Assembly: GCA_964609625.1 (NCBI GenBank)
Contig: CAZSRS010000074.1
Span: forward strand, 1 to 11,726
Origin: G963674665 sp964609625
GTDB taxonomy: Bacteria > Desulfobacterota > Desulfovibrionia > Desulfovibrionales > Desulfovibrionaceae
Length of the DNA: 11,726 bases
Direction: 5' to 3'
A program made the position numbers and the translations under genes. Under the pieces are notes generated by a model. That model was not told where the DNA came from and did no database searches. It was given only the letters and a program-made list of their open reading frames with translations. Positions 5,815-11,726 of the stretch are shown in pieces (position 1 is the stretch's first letter; each line of letters opens with the position of its first letter).

Positions 5815-7902
5815 ATGATCAACGCCCTGCTCAGCCTGGGGCGGCAATCGCTCATGAACGCCCAGGTGGGCATCTCGGTGACCGGCGACAACATCGCCAA
5901 CATCGGCACCGAGGGATACGCCCGCCGCACCGTGAGCTACGTCACCAGCCCCTCCATCACCCTGGGCGGCTTGCGTATCGGTACGGGCGCATCCGTGGAG
6001 AGCATCCGTCGTCATTACGACTCCCTGCTCGAATCCCAATACCTGACGGCGAACGGCAAATCCGCGTATTGGAGCGCCCAAACCGCGACACTGTACAATG
6101 TCGAGACACTGTTCAACCAGAGTGACGACTATGGGCTCTCCACGGCCCTGGACAAATTCATGGACAGCCTGTCGGCCCTGGGGCAGGCCCCGGCGGATGC
6201 CGCGACCCGGCAGGAACTTCTGAGCTACGCCCAGACGCTCATCGACAGCCTCACCACGGTGCAGGACTCCCTCCAGAGCTCCCTCCAGGTCATGGAGCAG
6301 GACTTGGCCGACAAGGTGGAGGAGGCCAACACCCTCATCGAACGCATAGCCGCGCTCAACAAGTCCATCACCTCCAACCCGACGAGCCTCGAACTCCAGG
6401 ACGAGCGCGACGTGGCCATCCGCGAACTCTCCAGCCTGTTGGACATCAAGGTCATCGAGCAGGAGAATTCCCAGGTGACGGTCATGACCAGCAGCGGTCT
6501 GCCCCTCGTGGACGGAGCGGAGACCTTCAGCCTGTCGCTGCAAGGGCCGGGGGTGGAGACCGACCTGAGCAAGGGCTCCAGCTTCGACGGCGCGCTCTAC
6601 TTCGACGGTCAGGGCGCGGACGAATTGCTCGTGGAGTTCGTTTCCGCGGGGCCCGCGGACGGCACCGCCTCGGCCGCCACCTTCCGTGTCTCCCTGGACA
6701 ACGGCAAGACCTGGCTCAGCGGTGATGACGGCTCGACGTTGCTGTTCACGGCCGGCGGCTATGACGACAGGGTAGAGGTCGAGGGGATCGCCATCTGGTT
6801 CGGTCAGAGCAACGACTCCCTTGCCAACGCCGCCACGGACATCATGACAGGCGACTCCTTCATCGTCATGCCCAAATCAGGCGTCTACTGGAGCACCACC
6901 ACCGGGGGCAATGTAAACATCACCCCCCTGGCGGGCGGCGACGGCAGGAACAATCGGCTCTCCGGCGGTGAACTGGCCGGGCTCCTCAGCGCGCGGGACG
7001 AGGGACTCGCGGTCTATTCCACGGTGCTGGACGCCCTGGCCCACGAGTTGATCTGGCAGATGAACTATCAGCACAGCCAGGGCGCGGGCCTGGAGCATTA
7101 CAGCGGGAGCACGGCCGGTAATGCGGTGCGGGACGCGACAATACCCCTGGCTAAAAGTTCCCTGGCCTATGCAGACAAGCTGCAATCCGGAGGCCTGTCC
7201 TTTGCCATGTACGACGCGGACACAGGCGAAAGCCTGGGGTTGCAGAGTCTTGACTTCTCGTCCATCACCCCGGGCACGGCCAACTTCGACCCGGAACTGC
7301 ACTCCCTGCAGGATGTGGCCGCGGCCGTCAACGCCAGTTTTTCCGGCAACCTCACCGCCACGGTGCAGGACGGCCGCTTGCAGTTGCAGGCTGCGGACGG
7401 CGTGGAGTTCGAATTCGCCGGGGACAGCAGCGGTCTTCTGGCCGCCCTGGGCCTGAACACGTTCTTCTCGGGCAGCGGCGTTACGGACATGGCCCTGGAT
7501 CAGCGCGTGACCACGAACCCGAGCAGGATCAACACCGCCACGGTGGACGCCTCGGGTCTGGTGGCAGAGAGCGACAATACCAACGCCCTGGCCCTGGCCG
7601 CCCTGGCCGAGAAAAAGGTCAGCCTCGACTGCCGGTACACGGCGAACTCCCAAACCCTGAGCGGACACCTCCACGCCCTGGTCGCCCTGGTGGGAGCGGA
7701 CACGGACACCGCGGCGCGCAACTACACACAAACCGTTGCCCTGGCCCAGGCCCTGGATGCCAGACAGCAGGAAGTCGCGGGCGTGAGCATGGACGAGGAG
7801 CTGACGAACCTGCTTCGCTACCAGCAGGCCTACCGGGCCGCGGGAACCCTGATCCAGACCGCCAACGAACTCTTCGACGTTATCATGTCCCTTAAATCAT
7901 GA
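5815..7902 (+). CDS. flgK: Flagellar hook-associated protein 1, FlgK
   Basis: FlgK forms the first ring of the hook-filament junction. The N-terminus LLSLGRQSLMNAQVGISVTG, then DNIANIGTEGYARRTV (25-40), and the C-terminus ELTNLLRYQQAYRAAGTLIQ followed by TANELFDVI are diagnostic. A coiled-coil stretch rich in Glu/Leu lies near 140-220, with LQDERDVAIRELSSLLDIKV being a typical FlgK block. A probable flagellin-hook IN-like repeat occurs at 497-527 (LQDVAAAVNASFSGNLTATV onward). At 695 aa it exceeds the enteric protein (about 550 aa). Part of the excess is a segment at about 258-360 with VSLDNGKTW, also seen in FlgL. The ATG at 5815 follows flgE by 10 bases, with AGGAG (5803-5807) overlapping the flgE stop. 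Confidence 0.95.
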   Translation: MINALLSLGRQSLMNAQVGISVTGDNIANIGTEGYARRTVSYVTSPSITLGGLRIGTGASVESIRRHYDSLLESQYLTANGKSAYWSAQTATLYNVETLFNQSDDYGLSTALDKFMDSLSALGQAPADAATRQELLSYAQTLIDSLTTVQDSLQSSLQVMEQDLADKVEEANTLIERIAALNKSITSNPTSLELQDERDVAIRELSSLLDIKVIEQENSQVTVMTSSGLPLVDGAETFSLSLQGPGVETDLSKGSSFDGALYFDGQGADELLVEFVSAGPADGTASAATFRVSLDNGKTWLSGDDGSTLLFTAGGYDDRVEVEGIAIWFGQSNDSLANAATDIMTGDSFIVMPKSGVYWSTTTGGNVNITPLAGGDGRNNRLSGGELAGLLSARDEGLAVYSTVLDALAHELIWQMNYQHSQGAGLEHYSGSTAGNAVRDATIPLAKSSLAYADKLQSGGLSFAMYDADTGESLGLQSLDFSSITPGTANFDPELHSLQDVAAAVNASFSGNLTATVQDGRLQLQAADGVEFEFAGDSSGLLAALGLNTFFSGSGVTDMALDQRVTTNPSRINTATVDASGLVAESDNTNALALAALAEKKVSLDCRYTANSQTLSGHLHALVALVGADTDTAARNYTQTVALAQALDARQQEVAGVSMDEELTNLLRYQQAYRAAGTLIQTANELFDVIMSLKS

Positions 7903-7911
7903 GGTAATGCC

Positions 7912-9405
7912 ATGCGGATATCCTTCAATATGATCTATGGCCAAGCCGTGCGGGGCATGAACAGCAATCTGGTGGAAATCATGCGGCTCAACGAGCAGGC
8001 AGCCTCGCAGAAACGGATCAACCGCCCCTCGGATGATCCCGCAGGCATGGGGCGCTCATTGGATTTGCGCACCACACTGGGGCGCATGGAGCAATACCTG
8101 GAAAACATCGACACGGCGGAAGGCTGGCTCAGTCTTGCCGACGACCAACTGCGCCAGGCCAGCGACATCCTCACCAGGTTGCGGGAGATTTGCGAACAGG
8201 CGGCCACCGGCACCTACTCCTCGGATCAACGTCAGATGATCGCGGCCGAGGCCCGGGAGCTGATGCAGGAGATGGTGGGCATCGCCAACACCGAGTACGC
8301 CGGATACTCCATTTTTGCCGGGTCCAAAACCGACAGCAACGCCTATGCAATGGGGTTGGGCGCCACGGTCAGGAACGCGGAAGGCTCCTCCCTTTCCGTC
8401 GTGCAGGTGACCGGAGCCGCGGATTCCACCGTGTATGTGGAGTTTCTCGACTCGGGCGAGGTCGGCCTGGATTCCCTGCGCTACCGCTACACCACGGACG
8501 GGGGTGCCAGTTGGCGGGAAGGAACCCTGGAAGCGGGAGAAAACGTGCTCGACTGCGGCACGGCTCGGGCCGAGTTGGCAGTCGGTTCGACAGTGACAGC
8601 CACGAGTGAGGCGGGTGAGGGCGACGGCAGCGTGCTCTGGCTCCGCCCCGCGGCCGTGTACCTGGGAAACGGCTCGGATGCGCTGACGGTCACGCACCAG
8701 GGCGCATCGCCGGTTACGGCCGATGTCACGGGGGTGTTCTCCACGGGGGTGATCCTGCGCGTGGACAGCGGCGGTACCCTGTCCGGCTCCCTCGAGTATT
8801 CCTGGAGCGTCGACAACGGCCAGACCTGGAGCACCGGGTACACGACGTCCAACGCCTCGTTCCAAGTTCCCGGAGGATATCTGACCCTGGCCTCCAACGG
8901 TGGTTCCGACCTGGCCTCGGGCGACTTGTTCGTGATCCGGCCCGAAAACGCCGCCATCACGGTGGATATCGGCTACTCCAGCCGCATCCAGATCAACAGC
9001 GTGGGCAAGGACATCTTCGGCGGCCTGTACATGGAGTCGGGAACGGGCCAACTCGTGGCGGCCACGCCAGTGGAGGGAAACCTCTTGGAAGCCGTGGGAG
9101 AACTGGTGGGATACCTGGAGAGCAACGACCAGGAGGGAGCGGCGCAATGCCTGGAGAAGCTCGAACAGGCGCACAAGAACCTGACCGTGGCTCTGGGGGA
9201 AATCGGCGGCAGGGAGAACCGCCTGATCTTTGCCAGGAACAGCGTGGAGAACATCAAGGCCACGGCCACGAGCAACCTCTCCAGCATCGAGGATGTGGAC
9301 ATCACCACGCTGAGCACGGACCTGGCCAAGGCGCAGTACGCCTACCAGGCCGTGCTGCAAACCAGCAGCCAGATAATGAACCTCAGCCTGCTCGATTATC
9401 TCTAA
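7912..9405 (+). CDS. flgL: Flagellar hook-associated protein 3, FlgL
   Basis: FlgL forms the second ring of the hook-filament junction and is a flagellin paralogue. The N-terminal half is flagellin-like: MRISFNMIYGQAVRGM, QKRINRPSDDPAGMGRSL (33-50), LENIDTAEGWLSLADDQLRQ (63-82), and EYAGYSIFAGSKTDSNAY (128-145). The C-terminal helix includes IGGRENRLIFARNSVENIKA (431-450) and ends DLAKAQYAYQAVLQTSSQIM then NLSLLDYL. At 497 aa it is well above the usual 300 or so. The excess (about 150-350) contains two related beta-rich units, with YTTDGGASW (193-201) and WSVDNGQTW (298-306). The ATG at 7912 follows flgK by 9 bases, with GAGGT overlapping the flgK stop codon. Confidence 0.94.
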   Translation: MRISFNMIYGQAVRGMNSNLVEIMRLNEQAASQKRINRPSDDPAGMGRSLDLRTTLGRMEQYLENIDTAEGWLSLADDQLRQASDILTRLREICEQAATGTYSSDQRQMIAAEARELMQEMVGIANTEYAGYSIFAGSKTDSNAYAMGLGATVRNAEGSSLSVVQVTGAADSTVYVEFLDSGEVGLDSLRYRYTTDGGASWREGTLEAGENVLDCGTARAELAVGSTVTATSEAGEGDGSVLWLRPAAVYLGNGSDALTVTHQGASPVTADVTGVFSTGVILRVDSGGTLSGSLEYSWSVDNGQTWSTGYTTSNASFQVPGGYLTLASNGGSDLASGDLFVIRPENAAITVDIGYSSRIQINSVGKDIFGGLYMESGTGQLVAATPVEGNLLEAVGELVGYLESNDQEGAAQCLEKLEQAHKNLTVALGEIGGRENRLIFARNSVENIKATATSNLSSIEDVDITTLSTDLAKAQYAYQAVLQTSSQIMNLSLLDYL

Positions 9406-9416
9406 AGGAGGACTCC

Positions 9417-11117
9417 ATGACCGATTATTGGTCCGGTTCCATCACCTTTACCGGTCTTGGCAGCGGCACTGACTTCGAGTCCATCATCGAGGCCACCATG
9501 AACGTGGAAGGCTACCGCCTCACCCAGATGCAGCGATGGGAAGCCCAATGGAAAGCCAAACTCGAACAGGTGCAGAACATCTTCTCCGAGATTAAACAGC
9601 TCAAATCCCAATTGGAGCAAATGGACACGGTGAACGAATTCCTGGTCAAGTCCGCCACCAGTTCCAATACGTCGGTGCTTTCGGTGACGGCCAGCGCGGA
9701 TGCCCTGGAGGGAACCCACAGCATCCTGGTGGGGCAGAAGGCGCAAAACGACATCTGGAGCACAACCGAGGGCTGGGCGAGCAAGAGCACCGTGGTCACC
9801 GAGACCGACGCCAGCTTCGCCCTGACCTGCGGTGGCAAGCAGTTGACCATCGACGTGCCCGCGGGCACCACCCTCGAAGGACTCGTGAACCTGATCAACA
9901 ACGACACGAAGATGGGTGACTCGGTGCGCGCCAACCTCGTGAACGATGGTAACCGGGTGCAGTTGCAAGTGCGCGGCCTGGACCTGGGGGCCGACAACGC
10001 CGTGAGTATCGTGGACCTGGGTGCAAGCGCCATCTCCGGCCTGGCGCCGGATGCCTTCGAACACAACCAGCAGGCCAGGAACGCCCAAATCAAGGTGGAC
10101 GGCTATCCCGCGGGTGCAGACAGCTGGATCGAACGGAGCAGCAACAGCTTTTCCGACGTCATCGAAGGGCTCAGCTTCACCATTCTCGGCAGCGGCAAGG
10201 GCGACACAGTGGACATCACCGTGAGTACCGACACGGAATCCGTGATCACCAACATCGAAAGCTTTCTGGAGCGTATCAACGCCATACGCGACGCCATCCG
10301 GGCCCTGGACAGCACGGTCACCTCCAGCGACGACGAGGGCACCAGCACCACCGGGTACGAACTCCGCGGCAACTACGGTATGACATTGATCTCCCGGGCA
10401 CTCCAGGACATGCTCACCGCCAAGGGCTTGGGGTTCCAGTACTATGATTCCGCGACCAAGAGCGGTGACCCGTACGCCAGTCTGACCTCCCTGGGCATCA
10501 CCACCGACGCCGACCAGGATTCGTTGACCTTCGGACATCTGGTGGTGGACTACGACGCGCTTGAACAGGCCTTGCAGGCCGATCCGAACGCCGTGGCCAG
10601 GATCTTTGCCGCCAAGAACGACGGCGTCTCCCGCGACGCCACCTTGACCTTTGATTCCGCCATCAGCGGCATCACCAAGCCCGGCGAATACACCGTGACC
10701 TACACCGTGGAAAACGGCGCCATTGTCAGTGCCAACATCGACGGGCAGGAGGCCAGCATCGAGGGCTGGACCATTACCGGGGGCTCGGGCAACGGGGCGG
10801 CCGGCATGGCGGTCACGGCCAACAACCAGGCGGATGGAATGTACAGCGGGACTGTCTGCGTGCGCCAGGGCAAGATACCCCAGGTGATCGAGGCCTTGAA
10901 AACGTACACCTCGAGCGAGAACGGTACGTTGAAGATCATCGAGGACAGTTACCAGAGCATCATCGACAACAACAGCGCGGCCATGGTCAAGGAAGAGGCC
11001 CGGCTGGAACTCAAGCGCAAGAACCTGGTGGCGCGCTACGCCGTGCTGGAAAGCCTGCTGGGCTACTACAACGACCTCAGTTCCTCCCTGGAATACCAGC
11101 TCTCCCAGCTGGAGTAG
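9417..11117 (+). CDS. fliD: Flagellar filament cap protein FliD
   Basis: FliD caps the filament tip and guides flagellin insertion. The start is the ATG at 9417, with AAAGGAGGA (9404-9412) overlapping the flgL stop; the open frame upstream lies within flgL. The 566-aa protein shows the FliD N-terminal pattern TFTGLGSGTDFESIIEATMN (10-29). A helical coiled-coil follows (35-70, WKAKLEQVQNIFSEIKQLKS). A probable flagellin-hook IN motif lies at about 143-186 (TTLEGLVNLINND). The FliD C-terminal domain has YGMTLISRALQDML (320-333) and SLTSLGITTDADQDSLTFGH (355-374), and ends in a long coiled-coil (510-566). A Gly-rich beta segment at about 405-485 looks like an insertion in the C-terminal domain. 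Confidence 0.93.
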   Translation: MTDYWSGSITFTGLGSGTDFESIIEATMNVEGYRLTQMQRWEAQWKAKLEQVQNIFSEIKQLKSQLEQMDTVNEFLVKSATSSNTSVLSVTASADALEGTHSILVGQKAQNDIWSTTEGWASKSTVVTETDASFALTCGGKQLTIDVPAGTTLEGLVNLINNDTKMGDSVRANLVNDGNRVQLQVRGLDLGADNAVSIVDLGASAISGLAPDAFEHNQQARNAQIKVDGYPAGADSWIERSSNSFSDVIEGLSFTILGSGKGDTVDITVSTDTESVITNIESFLERINAIRDAIRALDSTVTSSDDEGTSTTGYELRGNYGMTLISRALQDMLTAKGLGFQYYDSATKSGDPYASLTSLGITTDADQDSLTFGHLVVDYDALEQALQADPNAVARIFAAKNDGVSRDATLTFDSAISGITKPGEYTVTYTVENGAIVSANIDGQEASIEGWTITGGSGNGAAGMAVTANNQADGMYSGTVCVRQGKIPQVIEALKTYTSSENGTLKIIEDSYQSIIDNNSAAMVKEEARLELKRKNLVARYAVLESLLGYYNDLSSSLEYQLSQLE

Positions 11118-11139
11118 GAGCGCACCGTGCCTGAAAATG

Positions 11140-11170
11140 CGGCGGCCCCCGTGGGATGCGGGGGCCGCCG
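11140..11170. terminator. Hairpin terminator between convergent fliD and flagellin
   Basis: A very stable stem of 12 bp (arms 11140-11151 and 11159-11170, core GGCGGCCCCCG / CGGGGGCCGCC) closes a 7-base loop. On the plus strand no T-tract follows. Read on the minus strand, the stem is followed by GCATTTTCAG, so it fits best as the flagellin terminator while also acting as a barrier for fliD transcription. Confidence 0.75.
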
Positions 11171-11205
11171 GCTCGATCGGCTAGACGGTGTGGGGGGCGT
11201 CAGGT

Positions 11206-11726
11206 CTAGCTGAGGAGCGACAGGGCCATCTTTGGCAGCGAGTTGGCCTGGGAAAGCATGGCCACGGCGGATTGTGTGAGGATCTGCTGCCGGACGAACT
11301 CGGTCATCTCCAGGGAGACGTCCACGTCGGAGATGCGCGACTCCGCGGATTGCAGGTTCTCGGCCTGGATCTGCAGGTTGGAGATGGTGTTTTCCAGCCG
11401 GTTCTGCAAGGCGCCCAGATTGGCGCGGATGTTGTCCTTGGAGATGATGGCTGCCTGGATCAGATCCAGCGACTGCTGGGCAAGGGCCTGGGTGGAGATG
11501 GAGTTGCCGGCTGCCAGTCCCACGCCCAGAGCCGAAGCCGTGGCTGTGCTGATCTCGATGTAATAGTAATCCTCGGCCGAATCGTTGGCCGTGCCGAAGT
11601 GCACCTTGAGCTTGCCCGTGGATTGCAGGCCGGTACCGTCGTGATCACCGTTGAGGTTGCCGTTGAGCAGATAGATGCCGTTGAAGTCCGTGGCGTTGGC
11701 GATACGGGTGATTTCCGAGGCCATGG
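11206..11726 (-). CDS. fliC: Flagellin, C-terminal part (gene runs off the window edge)
   Basis: This is the filament subunit. Only the last 172-173 residues are visible; the frame continues past 11726 and the start lies outside. The segment opens with MASEITRIANATDFNGIYLL, the end of the flagellin N-terminal D1 helix region. It goes on with KVHFGTANDSAEDYYYIEI and ends in the conserved C-terminal D1/D0 helices (NIRANLGALQNRLENTISNL, ESRISDVDVSLEMTEF, then SAVAMLSQANSLPKMALSLL). Only about 60 residues separate the FNGIYLL block from the C-terminal helices, so the large D2/D3 outer domain of enteric flagellin is absent and the full protein is probably near 300 aa. It is convergent with fliD. 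Which of several possible flagellin paralogues this is cannot be told. Confidence 0.95.
   Translation of the reverse strand, partial: MASEITRIANATDFNGIYLLNGNLNGDHDGTGLQSTGKLKVHFGTANDSAEDYYYIEISTATASALGVGLAAGNSISTQALAQQSLDLIQAAIISKDNIRANLGALQNRLENTISNLQIQAENLQSAESRISDVDVSLEMTEFVRQQILTQSAVAMLSQANSLPKMALSLLS

Noticed and set aside
8056..9360. Long minus-strand open frame opposite flgL (434 codons)
   Set aside because: Its composition is that of a reverse-frame shadow of GC-rich coding DNA, and flgL on the plus strand is unmistakable.
9147..9416. Upstream extension of the fliD frame into flgL
   Set aside because: It overlaps the conserved C-terminus of flgL, and the ATG at 9417 has the strong ribosome site and the FliD-typical N-terminus.
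9402..10538. Long minus-strand open frame opposite fliD (378 codons)
   Set aside because: Same reasoning: low-complexity Gly/Val/His-rich translation, no domain, and overlap with a well-supported fliD.

Overview
The window looks like chromosomal DNA of a GC-rich, flagellated, Gram-negative bacterium. The flagellin C-terminus, a strong sigma-54 promoter, the SiaB/SiaC pair and the enlarged FlgK/FlgL proteins together suggest Desulfovibrionales (a Desulfovibrio-like sulfate reducer). That placement is an inference from family resemblance, not a database match.

Region 1 (1-1740) holds a membrane O-acyltransferase. It is followed by a very good sigma-54 promoter (GG at 1299-1300, GC at 1311-1312) that drives a 79-residue secreted protein of unknown function, which ends at a textbook intrinsic terminator. 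Region 2 (1741-3000) is a two-gene unit: a SiaB-type anti-sigma-like kinase and its SiaC-type substrate. It has a plausible sigma-70 promoter and a strong terminator after a 196-base spacer. In Pseudomonas this pair links phosphorylation to cyclic-di-GMP synthesis and the choice between biofilm and motility. The phosphatase and diguanylate cyclase partners are not in the window.

Region 3 (about 3050-11170) is the flagellar hook and hook-associated operon: a zinc-finger (zf-HC2) small protein, then flgD, flgE, flgK, flgL and fliD, all on the plus strand. Apart from a 90-base gap before flgE the genes are tightly packed or overlapping. FlgD caps and scaffolds the hook, FlgE forms the hook, FlgK and FlgL form the hook-filament junction, and FliD caps the filament. 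The leading zinc-finger gene is markedly AT-rich and overlaps flgD by 11 bases. It is the most unusual gene here and may be an orphan soluble anti-sigma-like regulator of the operon.

Region 4 (11140-11726) contains a bidirectional hairpin and, on the minus strand, the C-terminal part of a flagellin gene convergent with fliD. It runs off the window edge. The visible part indicates a compact flagellin with little or no D2/D3 outer domain.

No tRNA, rRNA, CRISPR array, insertion sequence or phage element was recognised.
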